Positions 23,169-32,643 of a stretch of 64,000 bases of DNA are shown here, piece by piece (position 1 is the first letter of the stretch; each line of letters opens with the position of its first letter). The DNA comes from Bacteroidaceae bacterium (GTDB lineage Bacteria; Bacteroidota; Bacteroidia; Bacteroidales; Bacteroidaceae). A program made the position numbers and the translations under genes. A model generated the notes under the pieces. That model was not told the origin of the DNA, searched no databases, and saw only the letters and a program-made list of their open reading frames with translations. The DNA lies in assembly GCA_017469685.1 (NCBI GenBank), contig JAFUFW010000018.1, positions 1-64,000 on the forward strand, written 5' to 3'.

Positions 23169-25217
23169 CTACTTCGTCTTGACCTTATATACTTGGAAGG
23201 TCTTGGCGGGAAGAGTTACGTGAAGACTCATGGCATGAGAGTCGGACTGAACTGACACCTTACCGCTTACGGGGCAGACAGTTTCCGGTCGCGAAGGCAC
23301 GTTCTCGGCTTCGTAGTCGGAACAATCGAGAGTCGTGACCTCAGCCGTTGTGGGTCTCGAAGCGAGTTTGAGACCACCTATATTTATTGTCAGGGGCTGT
23401 GCTTCTGCAGTTGTATTGATTACCTTGACAATAATCTCACCTTTCTGTTTATCGGTGACGCTTGAGGCAAAGACACCGTCCTCGCCCTTCGGTACAGGGT
23501 TCAAACTCGGCTTTCCGCCATCGATGGCTACGGTGGTGGGCAGGACATTGGTGCCACGGTTAAGCATGTAGAGCTGCTGTACGTAGTAGGAAGCAGTGCG
23601 TGCGGTGTGGAGATTGTCGTACCATATAAGGTCGGGGCGCCACTGCCAACCGTCGACATGAGCGAAAAGGGGTGCGTAGGTAGCCATATGCACGAGGTCG
23701 GCATTGCGCTCGATGTTGGTCATGAAGGCTGCTTCGTAGATTGAAGCGCCTGCATGGTTCCACTTCTTGCCGCGGTCGTGGCAGGCCCATTCGCCAGCAA
23801 AGACGCGAGGGCCGTCCTTAGTGTAGAAGGTGCGATCGTCATATCGGTTCATCCAATTCTGGTACCATTTGATGTCGCGGTAGAAGTGCTCGTCGACGAG
23901 GTCTGCCTTTAGCTTGCGCATAGCGGGCCATCCGTTGCGGAAGTGGTCGTCCTCGGCATTAGGTCCGCTGGTGCCAATTATCTTTATTTCGGGATGAGCC
24001 TTCCGCACTTCTGGCACAATAATTGCGAGGCGGTCGAAGTAGGGCTGTTCCCACTGTTCGTTACCGATTGCGAGGAACTTGAGGTTGAAAGGTTCGGGAT
24101 GACCCATATCGGCACGCAACTTTGCCCATTCGTTCTTTGCCGGGTCGCCGTTGGCGAAGTCAATGAGGTCTATGCAGTCGTCGATAAACTCTTGCAAGCC
24201 TTCCTTTGTGCAGGGAGCATGTTGGCTCTCACTGTCATTCTGGAACTGACAGCTAAGACCAACGCTCAGCACTGGAAGGGGTTCGGCGCCGATTTCCTCG
24301 GCCAGTTGGAAGTACTCGAAGAAGCCGAGGCCGTAGCTTTGGAAATAATCTGGGTAGTAGCGATAAGTGAAGGTGTTCTCCCATCGGTTCTTATTGATGG
24401 GGCGGTTCTCGACAGGACCTACAGTATTTTTCCACTTGTAACGCAGGTCAAGCGTCGTGCCCTCAACGATGCAACCACCAGGAAAGCGGAAGACACCTGG
24501 GTGTAGGTCTTCGAGAGCCTGAGCCACGTCCTTGCGCATGCCGTTCTCGTGGCCTCGGTAAGTGTCCACGGGGAATAGCGAGACGTGCTCAACATCCATC
24601 ACTCCCGAGCCAGAACGACGCCGCTCGTTGCAGAGGAAGAGTCGCAGCTGGGCCTTCTCTATTGTGCGCGGACTCTTAATGGTCACGGTGTACTTCTTCC
24701 ATTCTTTCGAGTCAACTTTTAGATCGGTGTTGGTGAATTCCTGATGCTCGGCCATAGTGTTCTGGTCTACGAACTGAATCCACAGCCACTGCGGTTGGCC
24801 GTCAGGCACGCGGGCCCACACCGTGAAGCGGTATTCCGCATCCTTCTCAAGACCTATGCCGAAGTAGCCCTCATTCTGCAGGCCTGTCCAAAGGTCTCTG
24901 TGACCAGCTGACGAGAGGCGTACGTAGTGAGGATTCTTATCGAATGGTCCATCATCCTTAATCTCCACCTTCCCGAATGCCTGCCAGCCCATGAGGTGGT
25001 CGGGAGTGAATTCGAACGATCTGTTCTTCAGGAGCTCGCCATATAGGCCGCCGTCGGCAGCATAGTTGATATCCTCGAAGAAGATACCCCACTGGGTCTT
25101 CTGGATGGCGGCACCAGGTTTCTTGGCATTAACGGTGACGACGGTCTCGGCCATGAGAGGTGTGAACTGCCACACTGAGGCTACAAACATTACGTAGAGG
25201 AGGTTTCTGAGTTTCAT
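23169..25217 (-). CDS. GH51 alpha-L-arabinofuranosidase
   Basis: 682 residues with a signal peptide (MKLRNLLYVMFVASVWQF...MA). Domains: GH51 N-terminal strand region GIFFEDINYAADGGLYGELL, a carbohydrate-binding-like insert about 80-220, the TIM barrel about 225-560 and a C-terminal beta domain. Catalytic residues: acid/base Glu387 in AIGNEQW and nucleophile Glu476 in VFAGEWA. It releases terminal arabinose from arabinan and arabinogalactan side chains of pectin. It follows the PL11 lyase gene by 62 bp and is probably co-transcribed with it, a logical pair: the lyase opens the backbone and this enzyme trims side chains. The secretion route is at least to the periplasm; no sorting tail is seen. 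Confidence 0.93.
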   Translation of the reverse strand: MKLRNLLYVMFVASVWQFTPLMAETVVTVNAKKPGAAIQKTQWGIFFEDINYAADGGLYGELLKNRSFEFTPDHLMGWQAFGKVEIKDDGPFDKNPHYVRLSSAGHRDLWTGLQNEGYFGIGLEKDAEYRFTVWARVPDGQPQWLWIQFVDQNTMAEHQEFTNTDLKVDSKEWKKYTVTIKSPRTIEKAQLRLFLCNERRRSGSGVMDVEHVSLFPVDTYRGHENGMRKDVAQALEDLHPGVFRFPGGCIVEGTTLDLRYKWKNTVGPVENRPINKNRWENTFTYRYYPDYFQSYGLGFFEYFQLAEEIGAEPLPVLSVGLSCQFQNDSESQHAPCTKEGLQEFIDDCIDLIDFANGDPAKNEWAKLRADMGHPEPFNLKFLAIGNEQWEQPYFDRLAIIVPEVRKAHPEIKIIGTSGPNAEDDHFRNGWPAMRKLKADLVDEHFYRDIKWYQNWMNRYDDRTFYTKDGPRVFAGEWACHDRGKKWNHAGASIYEAAFMTNIERNADLVHMATYAPLFAHVDGWQWRPDLIWYDNLHTARTASYYVQQLYMLNRGTNVLPTTVAIDGGKPSLNPVPKGEDGVFASSVTDKQKGEIIVKVINTTAEAQPLTINIGGLKLASRPTTAEVTTLDCSDYEAENVPSRPETVCPVSGKVSVQSDSHAMSLHVTLPAKTFQVYKVKTK

Positions 25218-25279
25218 AAATCAGCGTTTATTATGTGGTTAAAAAGATTCCTGTCCAGAGATAATAACATATTTGCCTG

Positions 25280-28200
25280 TCAATAGATGACTTTCTTGCC
25301 ATTGAGAATATAGACCTCACCTTGACGTGGGTGGTCGATTTGCCTGCCGCTGAGGTCGAAATATCTGCCTTCTACTGGTTTTCCATCTACCTCTTTGATA
25401 GCATCAGGGATGCTCTCCTTGGTGACGTAGTATTGCTGTAGAGGCGGATTGGCGGCTGAGCCTTTGACGCGGAGCCAAGCCGTTCCGGCAGGGATGGTGG
25501 TGGCTTCGTCGATCTTCACGAACGCGGTGCTGCCTGTGGCTTCGTCTGTTCGGAGGAGATAGAAGAACTCGAAGGTATCTTCGTGGCAGCTGACGAGGCT
25601 GTCAACGGCGCAGCCCTTGAGGTAAGAAGTCGAGACATTGGCAGCGCTTTTGGTCGTAGGTACGAACTTCAGCAATGCCCCTGGAGCGGCCTTATAAAGC
25701 ACGGCAGCGCCAGCAGGAACGACGGCGTTGGCCGTCAGGCGCGTTATTCGAACTGTGTCAGCCGTAGCATTTACGCCCGTGAGGTTGTAAGCAACGACAC
25801 CGTCGGGCAGGCTTACTGGATAAGAGGTATAGAGCACATCCCATCCACCCTCGGGCACTGTACGCTCAATAGTATAGTGTGAACGCAGGTTATAGCTGAG
25901 GTGCGGGGGCTGATTATATACGTCGTTCTGGCTTATGACCTGTGCTCGATATGAGAAGTCATCCATGAGGTGAGGCACGCCATAGTCGGTAGGATAGTCG
26001 GTTGCGCTAATGACGAGGCGGTAGTCACTCCCCGACTGATCCCACGTTACGATTTCCTCTCGCCAGTCGCCCAGCAGGTCGCCCGAGACGCAAGGGTTCT
26101 GCTTCGAGCTATTGTTATAGTTGCCCGGCACGTAATTTGTGCCATTGATTTGCATACGCCAGAAAGCATTGGCCGACGGATTCCAATACTCCAGAATGTT
26201 CTTACCGTAGAAGTCGTCGGCAAGATCGCCATTCCAATATATGCGGAAGCTCAGGCCGGCCCCGCCGCCGTGGGTACAGTTGCTGAGGATGACATTGCGG
26301 TCGGTGTCGAAGAGTTCATCGCTGGCGCTGCTCTGCCAGTAGGCGTTCTCGGCCTCGGGATTAAAGTTGGCCATGATGCCGCGGCCGGTGTCGCTGCTGG
26401 CAGTGACACGCCACAGCACTTCGCCAGTGCGGGCGTCGCGCAGGTCGGAGCCATAGGGGCTGTGCTCATGCACCATGAAGTATTCCTGCCCCGGACGGGA
26501 AGGTATGAAATCGCCCAAGTGGATGGCGTCGCCATGGCCAAAGCCTGTGCGGTAGAGTGTCGTGCCGTCAGAGTTGAGGGCTCCCGAGCCATAATGAATT
26601 TCCTGACGGCCGTCGCCAGTGACGTCGCCGATGCTTATCCAGTGGCAGCCTTCGCCATAGACGGTTTTCGTGAGGTTCTTGACGGTTCCGTTGGCGTAGG
26701 TCACGGTGCCTTTATTAGCACTCTCGCCGCGATGGAGCCATCGCAGGGTGATGTTCTCGCCGTCCCAATCGTAGGCTCCTATCTTGCAGCCGCTGTAGTA
26801 GCCGCGTGCGAAGATGGCCGAGGGGTTGGCATCCTCGCCGTCGAGCCATGCGATGGCAGCCAGATAGCGCTCGGAGCGGTTCTGGTTTGAGTCGCCCCAG
26901 AAGCTCGTCGACTCGTCGGCATAGGCCGTATGGTAGTGGATGGTCTTGAGCTCGGCGCCTGTCACGCCGTCGTAAACCGTGATGTACTCCGAGCCATGGT
27001 CTTGCTTGCCGCGGCTGCTCTTCAGGTTCTCGTTGGGGTTGTCGCCATTGAGCAGGACGTAGTTGCCCTCACCGTCGATGGCTCCCGGGGCGGTCTTGAC
27101 CATGAACTCGCCATATCCGTCGCCGTCGAGATCCCATGCTACGAAAGGTGTCGTGTGAGCCGAATTGAACATATTGGCTCCGGTATGCAGCATCCACAGC
27201 CGCGTGCCATCCATCTTGTAGCAGGCGTAGAAAGCCGGCGAGGTGGTGCCGCTGCTGGCGGCATCCTTCTCGTTGGAGGGAGCCCACTTGAGGATGATGT
27301 CATACTCGCCGTCGCCGTCCATGTCGCAGAACGAGGCATCATTGGGCGTATAGGTTGCTCCGGCAGATGTCGGGTCCTTGGGAGCCCCGCCCTGCAGGGT
27401 GACGTATGTTGTCTGGCTCCCCCAGGTCTTGACGTTTTCCTGCCGGTCGATGACGTTGCCTTGTCCGTCTACGACCTCGAGTGTGTAGGTGCTTGTAGCG
27501 CTGCCGCCCGTATCGAGGTAGTTGCTCTTGCCTACGACGGGTGTCTTGGTGATAAGCGTTTTGCCACGATAGAGGCGGAAGCGAACGTTGGTAATATCGT
27601 CGGAAGAGCGCAAGCGCCAGCTCACGAGCACGCCATTAGCTGTCTTCACGGCCAGTAAGCCTCGGTTGAGCGGCTTGGCATCGCCACGTGGCTGGATATG
27701 GCTGACCACGAAGCGGATGCTGACGGAGAAGACCGTCTGGCCGTTCTTCTGCGCTGCTAACGTTGCCACCTTATTATTATATGTGACACTGGCCGTGAAG
27801 CCCTCTGTGGCGGCAACTTCGAAATCAGTCGGGTCGCCATAGACTTTAGTTGGCCAAGAAGCGCTCTCACCGTTTTTCAGTGAGGCGATAAGGCTCATCA
27901 AATCGCCTGCCGAGCAGCTGGCAGAGGCGAAATAGTGGGATGCATCCCAGATGGGTTCATCGGTCTCGCCGCCGATGCTGACATTGCGGAAAGCTATCGA
28001 TTTGGGATTCTCGTTGTCCTGCCCATTGAAGTTGTAGACATAGAGGATAATCTGAAACGCCTTGCCTGACTGCACGAGGACATCTGACAGCTGGAAAGTA
28101 TGGTGGCTGTAAGCCTGTGGATTGCCCGATGCCACCTTGTTGCGCAATGGCGCTACAGCTGTTGCCAGTGCGCTCTCGGCTGCTGTGCCATTCTTCACGT

Positions 28201-28612
28201 AGACATCAAAATTGCCACCGTCTGTGCCACACTTCACGGCATCAAACTCGATGGTCGTAGGTTTGAAGGTGTGGCCCGTCTTGGGTGTCACAGTGAAGGT
28301 GACGCTGTGGCCGGCAGTCTTCTGGCTGACACGCGTCTTTGGTGTCAGCTGCGTGAATACAGGGTCGTAGGTTACGGCTGTATAGCCCGCATCTGCATTG
28401 CTGCCAGCCATGGTGGCGGTGGCTGTGAGGTTGGCGCCGAGGGCGAACTTAGTGGTAAGATAGTCGTCAGCGCCTGCCGTCCATGAGCAGGCTGCAAGGT
28501 TGTCCTTATCGTTCATCACCCATTTGATGTCGACGTGGTCGGCAAAGAGGGCCTGAGGGAGTTGCGACAGAATCGCGACAAGAAGGACGATGCAAAGGTT
28601 TATCTGTTTCAT
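25280..28612 (-). CDS. PL11 rhamnogalacturonan lyase with N-terminal extra domain and T9SS-type tail
   Basis: 1110 residues. The signal peptide ends near ALFADH. Residues 30-210 form a beta-sandwich-like extra domain and about 210-300 a linker domain, both unidentified. The PL11 part begins at RGLLAVKTANGVLVSWRLRS (about 322) and runs to about 950, with the propeller hallmarks DMDGDGEYDIILKW, WDLDGDGYGEFMVKTAPGA, IGDVTGDGRQEIHYG and GDLLGDWREEIV, whose Asp-rich loops bind calcium. The enzyme cleaves the rhamnose-galacturonate backbone by beta-elimination. The C-terminus YFDLSGRQ...GEVYILNGKKVIY is T9SS type A-like, so surface display is likely. It is followed by the GH51 gene. Confidence 0.92.
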   Translation of the reverse strand: MKQINLCIVLLVAILSQLPQALFADHVDIKWVMNDKDNLAACSWTAGADDYLTTKFALGANLTATATMAGSNADAGYTAVTYDPVFTQLTPKTRVSQKTAGHSVTFTVTPKTGHTFKPTTIEFDAVKCGTDGGNFDVYVKNGTAAESALATAVAPLRNKVASGNPQAYSHHTFQLSDVLVQSGKAFQIILYVYNFNGQDNENPKSIAFRNVSIGGETDEPIWDASHYFASASCSAGDLMSLIASLKNGESASWPTKVYGDPTDFEVAATEGFTASVTYNNKVATLAAQKNGQTVFSVSIRFVVSHIQPRGDAKPLNRGLLAVKTANGVLVSWRLRSSDDITNVRFRLYRGKTLITKTPVVGKSNYLDTGGSATSTYTLEVVDGQGNVIDRQENVKTWGSQTTYVTLQGGAPKDPTSAGATYTPNDASFCDMDGDGEYDIILKWAPSNEKDAASSGTTSPAFYACYKMDGTRLWMLHTGANMFNSAHTTPFVAWDLDGDGYGEFMVKTAPGAIDGEGNYVLLNGDNPNENLKSSRGKQDHGSEYITVYDGVTGAELKTIHYHTAYADESTSFWGDSNQNRSERYLAAIAWLDGEDANPSAIFARGYYSGCKIGAYDWDGENITLRWLHRGESANKGTVTYANGTVKNLTKTVYGEGCHWISIGDVTGDGRQEIHYGSGALNSDGTTLYRTGFGHGDAIHLGDFIPSRPGQEYFMVHEHSPYGSDLRDARTGEVLWRVTASSDTGRGIMANFNPEAENAYWQSSASDELFDTDRNVILSNCTHGGGAGLSFRIYWNGDLADDFYGKNILEYWNPSANAFWRMQINGTNYVPGNYNNSSKQNPCVSGDLLGDWREEIVTWDQSGSDYRLVISATDYPTDYGVPHLMDDFSYRAQVISQNDVYNQPPHLSYNLRSHYTIERTVPEGGWDVLYTSYPVSLPDGVVAYNLTGVNATADTVRITRLTANAVVPAGAAVLYKAAPGALLKFVPTTKSAANVSTSYLKGCAVDSLVSCHEDTFEFFYLLRTDEATGSTAFVKIDEATTIPAGTAWLRVKGSAANPPLQQYYVTKESIPDAIKEVDGKPVEGRYFDLSGRQIDHPRQGEVYILNGKKVIY

Positions 28613-28678
28613 AGGCTCTGTATTGAGTAGTCAAAGCTGACTATTGATTGCATGTGGACATCAGAAATGTCAAGAAGG

Positions 28679-29338
28679 TTATTCGTAGTCGTCGAACACT
28701 TCGTTGAGGAACATGTTGAACGGCGCCATCGTCCGGAACATGTGCTCGAGGCGATCCTGGCCGTCGGGCTCGCCGACGAGGCTGTCGGGTATGGGCGTCC
28801 AGATGGTGTAGAGCCGCGGACGTATGTATTCGGGGAAAGCGAAATCCTTGGAGAAACCTTTGGGCGTTGTCTTGACAGGATCTTCGCCCACTACGGGATA
28901 TAGAGCCTTGAACTCGGGAGCCTCCACAATCTCGCGGAAGCGGTCGATGTCTTCCACTATGGCTTCGCGCACATGCTTGAGCAGAGGCGCCGGCGGGCAC
29001 CACGAGCCGCCGGCCACCATGGAGTTGCCCGGTTCGAGGTGGAGGTAGTAGCCGCCACGGTAGCTCTTGCGGCCATGCGAGCACACGAAGGCACCGAAGT
29101 GGCGCTTGTAGGGCGACTTGTCGGCAGAGAAGCGTGTGTCGCGGGCAAAGCGGTAGATGCACGTCTTGGGCGTCTGATAAGCCACCGAGGGGTCGAAGGC
29201 GGCGATACGGAGTATCATATCCTGGACATACTGCTCAAACGACTGGCGCGCAGCCCTGTACTCCAGCTGGTGGGCGTGGAACCACTCGCGGTCGTTGTGC
29301 TCGGCTATCTGGCGGAGGAACTTATATATGTGTTGCAT
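28679..29338 (-). CDS. DUF2461 family protein
   Basis: 219 residues, no signal peptide. It matches the DUF2461 (TIGR02453) family across its length: FLRQIAEHNDREWFHAHQ at the start, then TCIYRFARDTRFSADKSPYK, GGYYLHLEPGNSMVAGG, and LKHVREAI. Function is unknown; the fold is thought to be cytosolic and enzyme-like. It has a -7 promoter motif at 29371-29378, so the leader is short. It precedes the PL11 gene by 66 bp on the same strand; whether the two are co-transcribed is unclear, and a functional link to pectin use is not evident. Confidence 0.88.
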   Translation of the reverse strand: MQHIYKFLRQIAEHNDREWFHAHQLEYRAARQSFEQYVQDMILRIAAFDPSVAYQTPKTCIYRFARDTRFSADKSPYKRHFGAFVCSHGRKSYRGGYYLHLEPGNSMVAGGSWCPPAPLLKHVREAIVEDIDRFREIVEAPEFKALYPVVGEDPVKTTPKGFSKDFAFPEYIRPRLYTIWTPIPDSLVGEPDGQDRLEHMFRTMAPFNMFLNEVFDDYE

Positions 29339-29370
29339 GAAAAAGAGGTAAAGTGATAATATCTGGGCAC

Positions 29371-29378
29371 AAAGATAG
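29371..29378 (-). promoter_or_regulatory. -7 promoter motif of the DUF2461 gene
   Basis: Minus-strand TATCTTTG, exact match to TAnnTTTG, 33 bp upstream of the start. It sits immediately after the terminator of the previous gene (29382-29415). Confidence 0.65.
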
Positions 29379-29381
29379 CAA

Positions 29382-29415
29382 AAGTCCTCTCGACAATCGC
29401 ATCGGGAGGACTTTA
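29382..29415 (-). terminator. Hairpin terminator after the Cthe_2159-like gene
   Basis: AAAGTCCTC (29382-29390) pairs with GAGGACTTT (29407-29415), loop of 16 nt that can pair further. On the minus strand the stem ends in TTTTGC. It lies 35 bp past the stop at 29450. Confidence 0.7.
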
Positions 29416-29449
29416 TTCGTGTATTTTTTACGTTTTTTAATTATCGCGT

Positions 29450-31642
29450 CTACTTCGCTGTGATAGTCTTTATGGCTGTGGAACTACCGACGGTGGAGCT
29501 GCCGACGTAGAGGCCATGCCATACGGTAGCGGCATCAGTGGGCGCCGTGGTGGCGTATTTCACTGCGTAAGTCGAGCCCTTGACCATGCCTTTGGCTGTG
29601 AACAGCGCGAGAGAGCTATTGCACGAGGCTTCGAAGCTGTATGTTATCAGGTTTGAGCTGCCGTTGGCATCGGTGAGCGTGTAGTAGCGGTTGGGCTGAT
29701 AGCTTACGGTGGAGGTGTAGAAAGCGTAGCCTTGTGCGGCACCCGAGATAGTGTTGCTCGACGAGCCTCCGCCCTGCGCTCCGCCAGCACTGATGCCCAC
29801 GCCCGTGCCTGTGATCTGGATGTAGGAGTTGTTGTCGCAATCGAAACCTTCTTCTGGTGCGCCACGAGTGGTGTAAGCAAAACAGATGCCGTTGCCAATA
29901 GTTATGGCGCCTGCGGAGCCGAGGTTGCTGTCGACGGCGTCGTTGCCGTTGGAGTAGCACACCGTGATGCCGCCGTCGAAGATAATCTTGGCGGCAGAGT
30001 TAATGCAGTCGTCGTAGCACTTGAAATAGTGTTTGCCGCCTTTGATGGTTATGTTTGACTTCGACTCCATGCCCTCGGCACCGCTCTTCGTGGTGGTCAC
30101 CTCGGTGGTGCCGCCGTAGACGTTGATAGCGCAGATGGCACGTATGGCCTTAGCCTCGGAGGTGCTGTATGTGGAACCCGTGGTGTTGACGGTGATGGCA
30201 GGCCCACTGCCATCGCTTAGGCCTTGGGTGTAGTTGCCCTTTATGTTGGTCCAGGTAGAGCCTCTTCCCATGCCTCCAGGACCTCCGCCGCCAGGTCCCG
30301 GCCGTCCGCCGCCCCATGGATTGCTGCCACCGCCGCTCGACGACTTCTCGCCATAGCCTGCACGAATGCCCGTGCCGCCAGCGCCACTCATATTAATAGT
30401 GATAGTGCCTGCATTGAGTGCCATGTTCAGGGCTTTCATGCCTTTGGCACACTTGACGTCGGAAGACACTGTTGTGCCGCCAGCGCTGTTGGTGATGTTG
30501 AGTTCGCCGCCGTTGGTCTCTATATCCCAGGCTGCGACGCCACGCCCTGCCGTGCCGCTCACGGTGGCCTTGATGAAGCCTCCGTTGATGATTACTTTCC
30601 CTCCTTTGAGGGTTGTGGAATATGAGGGGTCAGAGGAGTCGCTGGTATCAACCGAGCCACTGGCTGAGAGAGTCAGTGTGCCGCCGCTGATGATGAGTGT
30701 CGAATCCGCCTTGATGCACTTGCCTCCAGCGGCTGTAGTGGTGATGTCGAGCGTTCCGCCCTCGATGTAGATATTTCCCGAGTCCTCACCGTCGTGGCCG
30801 GCAAGTATGCCTGTGTTCTCGGTGCCGTCGAGGTCGCACTGCAAGCCGTCATCGCCAACGCCACTGATCGTCAGGGTGCCACTCTTCATGAGGAAGTACT
30901 CGTCGCACGAGATGCCGTCCTTCACAGCCGAGGCGACATTGATGGTGGCATTCTTCAGCGTCATGTATTCGGCGCTCTTGATGGCATGGGCGTACTTGCC
31001 GTGGGCGGTGAGCGTGCCCTGCCCCTTGAGCTCGAGGTGGCCCTTGCAGTAGAGGGCAGCTTTCTGGGCGAGGTCAGAGGAAGGCGAAGAGCAGTCTGTC
31101 AGGGCGTTCGTGGTGCCGCTCTTCACGCTGAGGTCTATGCGCTTGCCGTTCATGATACAGACGGCTGCGCCAGAGTAGACCGGCGTGGCGTTGGTGAGCG
31201 TAAGGCCACGAAGCTCAACAGTAGCCTTGTAGGAGCCCGCCATATAGAACTCGCCGTCGGACGAAGAGCCTGAGAGGCTATAAGTTATCTCGTCGGCAAC
31301 GTCGGTGCTCTGAGCCACTTTGACGTGGGCACCTGCTATCGTAGCGTCGACCAGGTGGGCGATGTCGCCTGCAACGTAGACTTTGGCGGATGCGCCATCG
31401 TAGACGACGCTGACGGTCGTCGAGTCGACTTCTGTGGCATCAACGTACATGCGTGTAATATCGCTGATGGCAAAGGTCTTCTGTTCTATAGTGAGGCTGG
31501 TGCCTGAGGTATAAGGCATGATGCCTGCGTCAGCGGCTGGGAACTGGTAGGTTACGTCGCCCGTGACGACGTTCAAGGTCTGAGCCACAGCCGCACTCAG
31601 CGTTGCACTCAGAAGTGCTATTGAGAGGATGAGCTTTTTCAT
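29450..31642 (-). CDS. Cthe_2159-type pectate-binding beta-helix protein
   Basis: 730 residues from ATG 31642 (an earlier TTG overlaps the previous stop). The signal peptide ends in AVAQ. The body from about 120 is a right-handed beta-helix of the carbohydrate-binding Cthe_2159 family (DUF4353): repeated NITIKGG/LIISGGTL rungs and hallmark lines such as YCKGHLELKGQGTLTAHGKY and DGISCDEYFLMKSGTLTISG. Its Clostridium namesake binds acidic plant polysaccharides, notably polygalacturonate. A glycine-rich loop (GGGSNPWGGGRPGPGGGG) interrupts the helix near 440-470. It starts 2 bp after the Big_2 gene, so the two are coupled. With PL11, GH51, GH27 and CE12 in the window it fits pectin capture. Confidence 0.8.
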   Translation of the reverse strand: MKKLILSIALLSATLSAAVAQTLNVVTGDVTYQFPAADAGIMPYTSGTSLTIEQKTFAISDITRMYVDATEVDSTTVSVVYDGASAKVYVAGDIAHLVDATIAGAHVKVAQSTDVADEITYSLSGSSSDGEFYMAGSYKATVELRGLTLTNATPVYSGAAVCIMNGKRIDLSVKSGTTNALTDCSSPSSDLAQKAALYCKGHLELKGQGTLTAHGKYAHAIKSAEYMTLKNATINVASAVKDGISCDEYFLMKSGTLTISGVGDDGLQCDLDGTENTGILAGHDGEDSGNIYIEGGTLDITTTAAGGKCIKADSTLIISGGTLTLSASGSVDTSDSSDPSYSTTLKGGKVIINGGFIKATVSGTAGRGVAAWDIETNGGELNITNSAGGTTVSSDVKCAKGMKALNMALNAGTITINMSGAGGTGIRAGYGEKSSSGGGSNPWGGGRPGPGGGGPGGMGRGSTWTNIKGNYTQGLSDGSGPAITVNTTGSTYSTSEAKAIRAICAINVYGGTTEVTTTKSGAEGMESKSNITIKGGKHYFKCYDDCINSAAKIIFDGGITVCYSNGNDAVDSNLGSAGAITIGNGICFAYTTRGAPEEGFDCDNNSYIQITGTGVGISAGGAQGGGSSSNTISGAAQGYAFYTSTVSYQPNRYYTLTDANGSSNLITYSFEASCNSSLALFTAKGMVKGSTYAVKYATTAPTDAATVWHGLYVGSSTVGSSTAIKTITAK

Positions 31643-31644
31643 GG

Positions 31645-32337
31645 TCAACGGATATTCATCTTAAAGTTCTTACTTCCGTTACTGACTACGTAAAGGCCTT
31701 TAGCAAGGAGGCCACGTGCCTGAGCTGCGGTGTCAAAAGTTCCGACAAAGATGCCAGCAATGGTGTAGACCCTCACGGATTGTGAAGCTGCAAGCTGGCG
31801 CACAGCGTCCTCTTCAGGTGCGCTCACGACGATAGTGTATGATGCCGAGCCGGCCTCATACTCGTCGTTGCCGGCAAAGGTGGCGGTGATAGTGGCTGCG
31901 CCCTCTCCTACGAGCGTCACGCGGCCGTCTGCGTCGACCGTGGCAACGCTATCGTCGCTGCTCGCCCAGCTGAGGGCGAGGTTGTTGGGGTTAGCAATCT
32001 CCGGCCCGGCAAATTCCTGGCCGAGTGTGGCCGTGAACTCACCATCATCGGCAAACGCGAGTCCGCTCTCGGCCTTGATGGGATCTACGGGGGTTGCCTC
32101 GCCAGTAGAGGAGAACGCCATAGAGGCAAGGTCTGTGAGTGCGAGCGTCGTTGTGCCGTCTGCATTAGAGGCTATGAGCCGGCCTCCGGAGAAGGTTATC
32201 TCAAGATTTGCCACGCTGAGCATCGTCTGCACGCCGTCGGCAGCAGTGAAGGTCAGGTAGGGGTAGGCATAATCCTGAGCCACAGCGCTGAGCGATGCGA
32301 GCACTGACAACAATAAAGAATACGACAATCTTTTCAT
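31645..32337 (-). CDS. Secreted protein with a bacterial Ig-like (Big_2) domain and T9SS-type tail
   Basis: 230 residues. The signal peptide is MKRLSYSLLLSVLASLSAVA. Residues 22-75 (YPYLTFTAADGVQTMLSVAN) resemble the N-terminal segment of many Prevotella secreted proteins. About 85-172 is a Big_2-like Ig fold (LSWASSDDSVATVDADGRVT, GAATITATFAG). The end VRVYTIAGIFVGTF...KGLYVVSNGSKNFKMNIR is T9SS type A-like. It lies 2 bp upstream of the beta-helix gene and likely helps place it at the surface (inference). A possible promoter (TTACTTTG on the minus strand, 32366-32373) lies just upstream. Confidence 0.7.
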   Translation of the reverse strand: MKRLSYSLLLSVLASLSAVAQDYAYPYLTFTAADGVQTMLSVANLEITFSGGRLIASNADGTTTLALTDLASMAFSSTGEATPVDPIKAESGLAFADDGEFTATLGQEFAGPEIANPNNLALSWASSDDSVATVDADGRVTLVGEGAATITATFAGNDEYEAGSASYTIVVSAPEEDAVRQLAASQSVRVYTIAGIFVGTFDTAAQARGLLAKGLYVVSNGSKNFKMNIR

Positions 32338-32517
32338 TTCTGTTGCTTTAGTTACAATTTGACTGCAAAGTAACTAAATATATTTCAAACAGCAGCTTGA
32401 TTAACAAAGATTAATACAAACTGACACAAAAACATCAACCGACTTCAGCTGAATTATTATAGCTTAGGCGGTGGATTTACGTATTATTTTGGAAGCAGCC
32501 TCAGAGGGGTCAAAAAA
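32338..32517. other. Intergenic region upstream of the Big_2 gene
   Basis: Part of a 306-bp gap. It has a plausible -7 motif on the minus strand (TTACTTTG, 32366-32373, one mismatch) and AT-rich sequence; no reading frame or RNA signature is seen. The other half of the gap is the 22-bp array B. Confidence 0.4.
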
Positions 32518-32627
32518 AAGGGCCAAGGGTTTTGCCCGAAACCCTTAAGGGTTTTGGCCAAAAGGCTTAAGGGTTATCGCCAGAACCCTTAAGGGTTCCT
32601 GACGGAAGGCTTAAGGGTTCTGGCTGT
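32518..32627. repeat. 22-bp-period palindrome array B
   Basis: Five units at exact 22-bp spacing start at 32518, 32540, 32562, 32584 and 32606. Units 2 and 4 carry AACCCTTAAGGGTT; units 3 and 5 the variant AAGGCTTAAGGGTT. Between units 2 and 3 the spacer TTGGCCAA is itself palindromic, so the two fuse into one long inverted repeat. The array ends 16 bp from the stop of the GH27 gene. Confidence 0.9.
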
Positions 32628-32643
32628 AGGTGTTGGGCAGTGA

